DNA from: Desulfurivibrio sp044068515
GTDB lineage: Bacteria; Desulfobacterota; Desulfobulbia; Desulfobulbales; Desulfurivibrionaceae
Assembly (NCBI RefSeq): GCF_044068515.1
Contig: NZ_JBIPKI010000061.1
Coordinates: forward strand, 1-11,481
DNA: 11,481 bases
Direction: 5' to 3'
Below, piece after piece: positions 1-5,590 of this stretch; positions within the stretch are counted from its first letter, which is position 1; every line of letters starts with the position of its first letter. The translations under genes and the position numbers were made by a program. The notes beneath the pieces are model-generated. The model was not told the origin of the DNA. It made no database searches and was given only the letters and a program-made list of their open reading frames with translations.

Positions 1-101
1 TTCCCCTGGCGCAGGGGGTCGAGTTCCCCGGCCGTGGCCGCCACGATCAGGAAACGCGGCCCGGCTCCGGAGCCGGCGGGATTAGCGGCCGGCCCGGTCA
101 T
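1..101 (-). CDS. Partial N-terminus of a probable nucleosidase (futalosine hydrolase-like)
   Basis: Only the first 33 codons are visible; the rest lies beyond the left edge. The ATG at 101-99 overlaps the panD stop in an ATGA arrangement, which implies translational coupling and membership of the same operon. After a Gly/Ala/Pro-rich start of about 15 residues comes the segment RFLIVAATAGELDPLRQG. A short strand followed by a V-A-A-T-x-x-E-L-x-P-L turn is how futalosine hydrolase (MqnB) and related 5'-methylthioadenosine/SAH nucleosidases begin. If this is MqnB, it would hydrolyse futalosine to dehypoxanthine futalosine and hypoxanthine in menaquinone synthesis. The match rests on about 15 residues. 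Another purine nucleoside phosphorylase-fold protein is possible, so no symbol is given. Confidence 0.45.
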   Translation of the reverse strand, partial: MTGPAANPAGSGAGPRFLIVAATAGELDPLRQG

Positions 102-481
102 CCCTCGAGGTCGGTGGCCTTGCAGGGCCCCCGGCGCTTGATTTTGTTTTCCGGGTCCAGGACAATAATCTGGGGTTTATATTCAGACAGTTCTTCAGGA
201 CTATAGAGGGCATAGCTGACAATTATGATCATGTCGCCGGGCAGCCCCTTGCGGGCCGCCGCTCCCCGCAGGCCGATCATGCCGGAGCCGGCCGGAGCCT
301 CGATGGCGTAGGTTTCGAAACGTTCGCCGTTGTTCATATTATAGACATGAACATGTTCGAAGGGAGTCAGGCCCACGGCCGCCATCAATTCGGCGTCCAC
401 CGCCAGGCTGCCCTCGTAATGAAGTTCGGAGTCAATCACCGTGGCCCGGTGAATCTTGGATTTCAACATCGATTGCAACAT
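98..481 (-). CDS. panD: Aspartate 1-decarboxylase (PanD), pyruvoyl-dependent proenzyme
   Basis: This enzyme converts L-aspartate to beta-alanine for pantothenate and CoA synthesis in the cytosol. The 127-residue product has the usual family length. The ATG at 481 gives the canonical N-terminus (MLQSMLKSKIHRATV); upstream in-frame starts would add non-homologous residues. E. coli numbering is preserved. Lys9 and His11 are present, and the self-cleavage site is Gly24-Ser25 (HYEGS), where Ser25 becomes the pyruvoyl group of the alpha chain. Arg54, Thr57 and Tyr58 are also present. Position 72 is oddly Arg (GLRGAAA) where the family usually has Asn. The gene lies 90 nt downstream of panC and overlaps the next gene by 4 nt, so it sits in a pantothenate operon. 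Identity is near certain. Confidence 0.97.
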   Translation of the reverse strand: MLQSMLKSKIHRATVIDSELHYEGSLAVDAELMAAVGLTPFEHVHVYNMNNGERFETYAIEAPAGSGMIGLRGAAARKGLPGDMIIIVSYALYSPEELSEYKPQIIVLDPENKIKRRGPCKATDLEG

Positions 482-571
482 GGTCAACACTCTTGGCAGA
501 TTTTGGTAAAAAAGGCTCAAAAGACCAGGATCAAGGCAAAGGGCCAAGATCGCAATCCCCGCCCGGCTCCT

Positions 572-1420
572 TTAATCCAGTTGTTTGAACCGGCAATTAT
601 CGATCAACCGGGTGGCGCCGCTGCGGGCCGCCAGGGCCAGGACCGTGCCCTCCCCCACCAGGGCCACCGGCTGCAGGCTCAGTTCATCGACAAACTCGAT
701 ATATTCCGGCCGCAGGCCGGCGGCGGCGAGGATGGCGTTTATTTCTCCCCGCAGAACTTCCGGCCGCCGCTCACCCTGCCCCACCCGGTGGCGGGCGTGC
801 TCCAGGGAGAGCGGCAGGGCCAGGGCCGCCTGCCGTTCATCTTTATTAAGATAAACATTGCGGGAGCTCATGGCCAGGCCGTCGGGTTCGCGGACGATGG
901 GATGGCCCAGGATTTCGATATTCCAGTTGAGATCCCGCACCAGGGTCCGGATCACCGCCAGTTGCTGGAAATCCTTCTCGCCGAAAATCGCCCGGTCGGG
1001 TTGGACCAGGTTGAAAAGCTTGGCCAGGACCGTGGCCACCCCGGCGAAATGGCCGGGCCGGCTGCGGCCGCAAAGGCCTTCGCTGATCCCGGCCACCGTC
1101 ACCGTGGTCCGGAAATCCCGCGGGTACATGGCGGCCGGTTCGGGGCAAAACAGAATATCGGCCCCGTTGGCGGCGGCCAGGGCAGCGTCACGTTCCCGGG
1201 CGCGGGGATAACGTTCCAGGTCTTCGCCGGGGGCAAACTGGATGGGATTGACAAAGAGGCTGACCACCAGGCGGTCGGCCCGGGCGGCGGCAAAACGCAT
1301 CAGGCTCAGGTGACCTTCATGAAAAAAACCCATGGTGGGCACCAGGGCGATGCTCTGCCCCGTCCGGCGGGTCTGCTCCGACCAGGCGGACATCTCGGCG
1401 GGCTGGGTGATTGTTTCCAT
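572..1420 (-). CDS. panC: Pantothenate synthetase (pantoate--beta-alanine ligase, PanC)
   Basis: PanC condenses pantoate and beta-alanine using ATP, through a pantoyl-adenylate intermediate, in the cytosol. The 282-residue product matches the family length. Visible motifs are PTMGFFHEGH with the HxGH-type His34 and His37, FVNPIQF (56-62), GxxxGHFxGV around 118-128, FGEKDFQQL (146-154), and the KMSKS-equivalent MSSRN (184-188). The ATG at 1420 has an AAAGG ribosome binding site 5 nt upstream (1430-1426). It follows the TPR gene by 44 nt and precedes panD, which makes its co-substrate beta-alanine, so the two steps are encoded together. A perfect hairpin sits just upstream of the ribosome binding site and could modulate expression. 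No defects were seen. Confidence 0.98.
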   Translation of the reverse strand: METITQPAEMSAWSEQTRRTGQSIALVPTMGFFHEGHLSLMRFAAARADRLVVSLFVNPIQFAPGEDLERYPRARERDAALAAANGADILFCPEPAAMYPRDFRTTVTVAGISEGLCGRSRPGHFAGVATVLAKLFNLVQPDRAIFGEKDFQQLAVIRTLVRDLNWNIEILGHPIVREPDGLAMSSRNVYLNKDERQAALALPLSLEHARHRVGQGERRPEVLRGEINAILAAAGLRPEYIEFVDELSLQPVALVGEGTVLALAARSGATRLIDNCRFKQLD

Positions 1421-1432
1421 CAGAACCTTTTG

Positions 1433-1450
1433 GCCCCTTAAACAAGGGGC
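1433..1450 (-). promoter_or_regulatory. Perfect 7-bp hairpin just upstream of panC
   Basis: In the leftward transcript the sequence reads GCCCCTT-GTTT-AAGGGGC, a perfect 7-bp stem with a 4-nt loop. It occupies the gap between the TPR gene stop (1465) and panC. Its 3' edge lies 12 nt before the panC ATG and directly before the AAAGG ribosome binding site. It lacks the downstream U-run of an intrinsic terminator. Partial termination, mRNA end protection or modulation of panC initiation are all possible. The structure is seen; any function is inferred. Confidence 0.5.
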
Positions 1451-1464
1451 GGCCGGCCGGTCGC

Positions 1465-2133
1465 TTAGCGCAGGCGCAACTCGGCCTGCTCCCGCAGCAG
1501 GACCGCAACGTTTTCCATCCCCGCTACCTGGCGGTATTTCTCCGCCGCGGCCGCCTCCTCGCCCCGGCGGGCCAGGATTTCGCCGCTGCCCAGCAGGCCC
1601 CAGGCCTCGAAGCCGGGGGTGTTTTCCAGTTCGCGGTAGAGGGCGGCGGCCCGCTCATCCCGCCCCAGTTCGCTCAAGACCTGGGCCAGGTTGAGCTTTA
1701 CCATGGGCTGGCGGGGATCCTGGCGAGGAATAATCCCCAGCAGTTCCTCGTAGGTTTGGGCCGCCTGCTCCAGCTCTCCGGCCTCCCGGGCCAGGTGAGC
1801 GATTTCGATCCGGCTCCAGATGCCGGCCCCGGTGCGGCGGTAGGAAGAGGCCACCTCTTCCAGAGCGGCGGCCCGGGCGGCCTGGTTTTCGATCTGCATG
1901 GCCATGGTCAGTTGTTCCGAGGCCCGGTCGGCCCGGGCGGCGGTAAACTGCTTGGTAAAGGTCCAGCCCAAAATCACCACGACGAGGATGGCGATGGCGG
2001 CCAGCAGGTGGCGATACCAGGTTTGGAGAAAATCCGCCGCCGCCGGCGGCAGATTGAGGTCGTCGAAAAAACTGCCTTCGCGGCCGGAGGAGGCCATTAT
2101 ATTATCGGGTTTGAAGATCTTTTTATCCGCCAC
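1465..2133 (-). CDS. Membrane-anchored TPR protein, YfgM-like
   Basis: The 222-residue product has a cytoplasmic N-terminus of about 40 residues, then one transmembrane helix (about 43-59, LLAAIAILVVVILGW), then an Ala-, Glu- and Leu-rich helical region that reads as tetratricopeptide repeats. Clear repeats include the segments around GELEQAAQTYEELLG and GRDERAAALYRELEN. This layout matches the YfgM/TPR_21 family, whose E. coli member is an inner-membrane protein with periplasmic TPRs linked to the SecYEG translocon and periplasmic chaperones. That role is inferred here from architecture only. The GTG at 2133 is chosen because an AGGGA site lies 6 nt upstream; an ATG 12 codons in (2097) is an alternative. 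It is the first gene of a leftward operon with panC and panD, and is divergent from xseA. Confidence 0.82.
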   Translation of the reverse strand: MADKKIFKPDNIMASSGREGSFFDDLNLPPAAADFLQTWYRHLLAAIAILVVVILGWTFTKQFTAARADRASEQLTMAMQIENQAARAAALEEVASSYRRTGAGIWSRIEIAHLAREAGELEQAAQTYEELLGIIPRQDPRQPMVKLNLAQVLSELGRDERAAALYRELENTPGFEAWGLLGSGEILARRGEEAAAAEKYRQVAGMENVAVLLREQAELRLR

Positions 2134-2188
2134 GTTTTTCCCTGTTCGGCAAGGGTTAAGATTGTGCTTTTCTCGATCCAGACCGGGT

Positions 2189-2196
2189 AGTATACT
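2189..2196. promoter_or_regulatory. Self-complementary -10-like element between divergent TPR gene and xseA
   Basis: AGTATACT is its own reverse complement and gives TATACT (5 of 6 matches to TATAAT) on both strands. It lies in the 109-nt divergent gap, about 47 nt before the xseA ATG and about 56 nt before the TPR gene start. That geometry would suit either promoter or both. No good -35 hexamer is placed 16-18 nt away on either strand, so this is a candidate only. Confidence 0.35.
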
Positions 2197-2242
2197 TTCA
2201 TTTTACTTAAAAATCACCCCGCTTTTTTCGCGCCAGGAGCCG

Positions 2243-3589
2243 ATGGAAAACCCCTTCGACAACCGCATCCAGACCGTCAGCGAATTGACCCGCTCCATCC
2301 GGGGGCTGCTGGAGACCTCCTATTCCATGGTTACGGTGACCGGGGAGATTTCCAACCTGCGCCGGCCCCATTCCGGCCACCTCTATTTTACCCTCAAGGA
2401 TGCCGGGGCCCAGTTGCGGGCGGTGCTCTTCAAGGCCCAGCAGCGTTACCTGGCCTGCCAGCCCGCCGACGGCCTCGAGGTCCTCTGCCGGGGCCGGATT
2501 TCGGTTTACGAGCCCCGGGGCGAATACCAGTTGATCATCGACTACCTGGACAGCAAGGGGGCCGGGCTGCTGCGGATCGCCTTCGACCAGCTCAAGGCCC
2601 GGCTGGAAGAGGAGGGCCTGTTCGCCCCGGAACGCAAGCGCCCCCTGCCCTTCCTGCCCCGCCGCATCGCCCTGGTCACCTCGCCCCAGGGGGCGGCGGT
2701 CCAGGATTTTCTCCACCAGGCGGAAAAGCGTTCCCCCAACACGGCCATCAGCATCATGCCGGTGCGGGTCCAGGGAGAAGGAGCGGCAGCGGAAATCGCC
2801 CGGGCCATCGAGGAGTTGAACCGGCTGGGGGGGTGGGAAGTCATCGTGCTCTGCCGCGGTGGCGGTTCGCTGGAAGATCTCTGGGCCTTCAACGAGGAGG
2901 AAGTGGCCCGGGCCATCGCCGCCTCGGCGATTCCGGTGGTTTCGGCGGTGGGCCACGAGGTGGATTTCACCATCGCCGATTTCGTCGCCGATTTGCGGGC
3001 CCCCACCCCCACCGCCGCGGCCCAGATGATCCTGCCGGAACGGGCGGTGCTGGCGGCGGCGGTGGCCGAACTAGACCGGCGGCTGGCCGCCACCCTGCGC
3101 CGCCAACTGGCCGACGCCCGCCAGCAACTGAGCTCGGCCCAGCGCCTGCTGGGTGATCCCAGCCGGCTGCTGGCCCAGCACAACCTGCGCCTCGATCACC
3201 TCCAGGCCGAGTTGGGCCACGCCCTGCGCCTGCGCCTGCGGCGCGACCGGGATCGGCTCAGCCATTGCCAGGCCATACTGCAGCGGCAGGATCCCCGGCG
3301 CCTGATCGCCGGCTTCCAAGGCCTGGTGCGGGAAAACGCCCTGCGGATCTCCTTTTTGATCCAGCGCCTGCTGGCGGCCAAGCGCAACCAGCTGGGCCAA
3401 ACCGCCGCCATTCTCGACGCGGTCAGTCCCCTGGCCGTCCTCGGCCGGGGTTATGCCATCCCCCGCCGGGCCGACGGCTCGGTGCTGCGTTCGGTCAAGC
3501 AGGCCGAGGTCGGCGGCGAACTCAATCTCACCCTCCACGACGGCCTTCTGGACTGCCTGATCAGCAAGATCAAGCCTTCCCGCTCCTGA
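2243..3589 (+). CDS. xseA: Exodeoxyribonuclease VII large subunit (XseA)
   Basis: XseA is the catalytic subunit of exonuclease VII, which degrades single-stranded DNA to oligonucleotides in repair and recombination. The 448-residue product is close to E. coli XseA (456). An N-terminal OB-fold (about 1-105; SMVTVTGEISNL, HLYFTLKD) binds ssDNA. The catalytic domain follows, then a helical coiled-coil-rich region (about 270-400) and a short C-terminal strand region (GYAIPRR). Residues I recall as catalytic in E. coli occur at the same numbers: Asp155 (VQDF), Arg205 (RGGGSLEDLW), His238 and Asp241 (GHEVDFT). The ATG at 2243 has AGGAG at 2235-2239. In-frame upstream codons run back through the divergent promoter and are rejected. 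No xseB follows; the 3' end overlaps a convergent gene by 20 nt. Confidence 0.98.
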   Translation: MENPFDNRIQTVSELTRSIRGLLETSYSMVTVTGEISNLRRPHSGHLYFTLKDAGAQLRAVLFKAQQRYLACQPADGLEVLCRGRISVYEPRGEYQLIIDYLDSKGAGLLRIAFDQLKARLEEEGLFAPERKRPLPFLPRRIALVTSPQGAAVQDFLHQAEKRSPNTAISIMPVRVQGEGAAAEIARAIEELNRLGGWEVIVLCRGGGSLEDLWAFNEEEVARAIAASAIPVVSAVGHEVDFTIADFVADLRAPTPTAAAQMILPERAVLAAAVAELDRRLAATLRRQLADARQQLSSAQRLLGDPSRLLAQHNLRLDHLQAELGHALRLRLRRDRDRLSHCQAILQRQDPRRLIAGFQGLVRENALRISFLIQRLLAAKRNQLGQTAAILDAVSPLAVLGRGYAIPRRADGSVLRSVKQAEVGGELNLTLHDGLLDCLISKIKPSRS

Positions 3590-4070
3590 CCTCGCGGGCG
3601 GCCAAAAACCCGTGATCAATCCGGTCCGCCAATTCCGGGCGCCAGACCAGGATCAGCTGCGTCGCGATTTCGGCCGCCCCTTGGGTCAGTTCGGCGCAGC
3701 CGGCCCCGATCTTTTCCTTGCGGCGCTTGAGTAAAACCTGGCAAGCGCTGGCGGCAAAACGGGTGCGAAAACGGTCGTGCATGGCGGCGGCCACTTCCTT
3801 GCGAAAGGTTTTTTTGGCCAGCCCCCCTTCCTGGTGCGGGCCGAGCAGCAAACCCAGAATCAGCTCCGCCCCGGCCAGGGCCCCGCAATCACCTTCCGCC
3901 CCGCCCATGCCATGGCAGAACCCGGAGCCGAGCCGCAAGGCCGTGGTTTCGTCAAGGCCGGCCTGAAAGATGCCGTTGAGGCCGACAATGATCGCCTCGG
4001 AACAGCAGTAACCCCTGGCCCGATAGATGTTTTCCACTCGCAAGCCGCACTGTTCGACAATTTCCTGCAT
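3570..4070 (-). CDS. C_GCAxxG_C_C family protein, putative redox-active or metal-binding
   Basis: The 166-residue product matches the C_GCAxxG_C_C family, common in anaerobes and of unknown function. Signature features are an N-terminal Cys pair (Cys22-Cys23, YCCSEAI), the LRLGSGFCHGMGG segment, GDCGALAGAELILG with Cys62, then Cys110 in the SACQVLL segment and Cys125 in GAGCAEL. Four spaced cysteines plus an extra one (Cys52) suggest redox chemistry or metal binding. No signal peptide or membrane segment is seen, so it should be cytosolic. The ATG at 4070 is chosen because AAGGAG lies 8 nt upstream and homology begins there; an open frame reaching 4256 would overlap the GNAT gene. It lies 113 nt downstream of the GNAT gene on the same strand, so co-transcription is possible but unproven. 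It converges on xseA. Confidence 0.85.
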   Translation of the reverse strand: MQEIVEQCGLRVENIYRARGYCCSEAIIVGLNGIFQAGLDETTALRLGSGFCHGMGGAEGDCGALAGAELILGLLLGPHQEGGLAKKTFRKEVAAAMHDRFRTRFAASACQVLLKRRKEKIGAGCAELTQGAAEIATQLILVWRPELADRIDHGFLAAREVRSGKA

Positions 4071-4183
4071 CCATTGTTCTCCTTGGCTGCTGCCGGAAGA
4101 CCGGAAGAGCCGCCGCAAGTTCACCGTCGGGGCAATTTTGCTGAAAACCTCGGCCCCGTTGGCCGGTGCCGACAAGCGGCAAC

Positions 4184-4720
4184 TTAGCAGGCGGGCTCGG
4201 TCGCAGGCGCGGTTTTTGGCGGGATCGACAGGTCCAACTCGCAATAAGTAAAGCATTCACCGGTCACAAACCAGTCGGGACAAGTGGCCAAAGCACGGCC
4301 GCCCAAAACGGTGAAGTTCTTAAGCGATCCGTTGCCGCGGAAATGCCCACCCACCTTGCGGAAGCCTGTCTGGCGGGCTCGGTGGCAGAATTCCGTCAGC
4401 AACTGACGACCATAACCCCGGTTCTGAAAATCCGGCAGGGTGACGATGTTGAAGAGATAAATAAGCTCGGTTTCGGAAGAGCGGGGATGTTCCAGCCGGA
4501 GCTGGGCCCGCTGTTCCGGGCAGGGGGCAAAGCCCACCGCATTGCCCACATACACCCGGCCCTGCCGGGCCACCAGACCGAGGGCATGACTGCTGGCCAG
4601 AGCAACCTGATAATCCTCGCTGGTTTCCCGGAGGTCGGGCGGAAAAAGTTGCTCGGAACGCAGGATATCCGCCTCGAAAAAGGGGAAGTTGGCGGCGGTG
4701 AGCAGGTCAAAATCAAGCAT
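4184..4720 (-). CDS. GNAT-family N-acetyltransferase
   Basis: The 178-residue product carries a GNAT core. The beta4 strand is LIYLFNIVTLPDFQ (about 86-99), and the acetyl-CoA pyrophosphate-binding loop is QNRGYGRQLL (99-108, the Q/R-x-x-G-x-G/A pattern) followed by a helix. A late strand-helix region follows (SLKNFTVLGG). It should transfer an acetyl group from acetyl-CoA to an amine; the substrate cannot be told. The ATG at 4720 lies inside the last codons of the SET gene (8-nt overlap, ATGCTTGA). No strong ribosome binding site is visible, so translation is probably coupled to the SET gene. ATG codons at 4732 and 4786-4798 are possible alternative starts but add non-GNAT residues. The C-terminus is Cys/Pro-rich. 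The overlap implies a functional link with the methyltransferase. Confidence 0.85.
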   Translation of the reverse strand: MLDFDLLTAANFPFFEADILRSEQLFPPDLRETSEDYQVALASSHALGLVARQGRVYVGNAVGFAPCPEQRAQLRLEHPRSSETELIYLFNIVTLPDFQNRGYGRQLLTEFCHRARQTGFRKVGGHFRGNGSLKNFTVLGGRALATCPDWFVTGECFTYCELDLSIPPKTAPATEPAC

Positions 4721-5336
4721 GGGTCTGGCCATCGGTCTGGCCGGCTGCCGCCGGATCAAAATAACAGGTGCGAATGGAGGCGGGCTGGACCTCACCACGG
4801 GCGATGCGGGCGAGGGTGTCCAGGAATTCCGGCTTGATCAGTCCGGCCAGGGGTTGCTCAACCAGCGCGAATGCAGCGAAGGCGGGGGCCAGTTGCCGAT
4901 CCCATTCCGGGGCAAAACGCAGAATGTCATCGGGGAATACCCGAGTCCGCGGGCATCCTGGTTCGGGCAGGCAATCAAACGGCTCGATGATATTGAAAAA
5001 CCCGTAATCGTTGGTAATTTCCTGTCCCGACAGGATATCTCTTACCGCGATTTCGAACCCATAAGGAGTGGTGATGCAGGTAGGGTGGAAGCTGTGGTTG
5101 ATGAAACGGGTGTTGTCCCAGCAGAAAACCCAGCGCCCTTGCCGGTCCCGGAAACAGTATTTTTCCAGAATTTCCTGGTAAACCGGCTCCAGGGCGCGGA
5201 CTTCCTCCTCCCGGAAAACCCGGTCGAAACGGTCCATGACCCAGACCGCCGTACCTCGGGGAATCAGCCGGGTGGCAAAAACCCCATGGCCGATATTTTT
5301 ATTGATAAAACGAACTTCCGTATCGGGATGAAGCAT
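4713..5336 (-). CDS. SET domain-containing protein, putative protein-lysine methyltransferase
   Basis: The 207-residue product has a nearly N-terminal SET domain (about 7-117). The SAM-binding G-x-G segment is GHGVFATRLIPRGT (16-29), the pseudoknot motif is RFINHSFHP (77-85), and the catalytic tyrosine block is EITNDYGFFN with Tyr111. SET enzymes methylate lysine side chains using S-adenosylmethionine; bacterial versions act on ribosomal, chromatin-like or secreted proteins, and the target here is unknown. After the SET core comes a short Cys-containing stretch (FDCLPEPGC, Cys122 and Cys128) and a helical tail of about 75 residues. No secretion signal is visible. The ATG at 5336 starts the homology, with only a weak ribosome binding site. 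It is first in a leftward cluster behind a strong sigma-70-type promoter and a structured leader of about 190 nt, and overlaps the GNAT gene. Confidence 0.9.
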   Translation of the reverse strand: MLHPDTEVRFINKNIGHGVFATRLIPRGTAVWVMDRFDRVFREEEVRALEPVYQEILEKYCFRDRQGRWVFCWDNTRFINHSFHPTCITTPYGFEIAVRDILSGQEITNDYGFFNIIEPFDCLPEPGCPRTRVFPDDILRFAPEWDRQLAPAFAAFALVEQPLAGLIKPEFLDTLARIARGEVQPASIRTCYFDPAAAGQTDGQTHA

Positions 5337-5422
5337 TTTCGCCGGTCTGCCTGCGGTAATTTGAGGGTAAAGCCGTTTAGGGCAAATACTTCCGGTCCCA
5401 ACTGTGGAAGCAATTTTTTTCC

Positions 5423-5523
5423 GGTTAAGCGAAACCTGCCCAGTTGACCGCCTTGGCCCGGCAACTGGTTCTTAGCAAGCTGTCATCGCTGGTGGCAGGG
5501 CGGCTTATGGTAACTATTTAACC
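5423..5523 (-). promoter_or_regulatory. Predicted structured 5' leader RNA upstream of the SET gene
   Basis: This lies between the predicted start site (about 5527) and the SET ATG (5336). Read leftwards, nested perfect complements can form a branched fold. P1 pairs GGTTAA (5523-5518) with TTAACC (5428-5423). P2 pairs CCTGCC (5499-5494) with GGCAGG (5440-5435). P3 pairs CCAGTTG (5468-5462) with CAACTGG (5446-5440) and continues as CCG (5461-5459) with CGG (5450-5448) past a one-base bulge, closing an 8-nt loop. P2 and P3 share the base at 5440, so one pair must give. A small AGC/GCT hairpin fits between the 5' strands of P2 and P3. A CTTCC/GGAAG hairpin follows downstream. No U-run follows, so it is not a simple terminator. 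I do not recognise a known riboswitch class. Confidence 0.42.
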
Positions 5524-5533
5524 TTTTCCCGAC

Positions 5534-5562
5534 CTTATACGTCCCTCTTATCCCCCTGTCAA
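5534..5562 (-). promoter_or_regulatory. Sigma-70-type promoter for the SET-GNAT cluster
   Basis: On the minus strand a perfect -35 TTGACA (5562-5557) is followed by a 17-nt spacer and a -10 TATAAG (5539-5534, 5 of 6 consensus matches). This is the best promoter in the window. It sits just after the DUF3786 stop (5591), so the SET gene can be transcribed independently. Predicted transcription begins near 5527, giving an untranslated leader of about 190 nt. Confidence 0.75.
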
Positions 5563-5590
5563 GCTGGATTTTTCCGCCGGTCTTGCTTGC

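Noticed and set aside
493..548. CTTGGC/GCCAAG long-range pairing in the panC-panD gap
   Set aside because: Six base pairs across a 44-nt loop is expected by chance in this sequence and no further structure supports it.
347..1441. A 364-codon open frame on the plus strand opposite panD and panC
   Set aside because: It is antisense to two firmly identified genes. Its product is Gly/Gln/Pro-rich without any recognisable domain, as expected for a GC-rich shadow frame.
1898..2242. N-terminal extension of XseA by 115 codons
   Set aside because: It would run antisense through the TPR gene and the divergent promoter region; homology and AGGAG support the ATG at 2243.
2207..2956. A 249-codon minus-strand open frame opposite xseA
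   Set aside because: It is antisense to xseA with its conserved catalytic residues; the composition is low-complexity and no domain is visible.
5264..5464. A 66-codon minus-strand open frame overlapping the SET start and leader
   Set aside because: It overlaps the SET gene in another frame, has no ribosome binding site and no recognisable product; the region is better explained as leader RNA.
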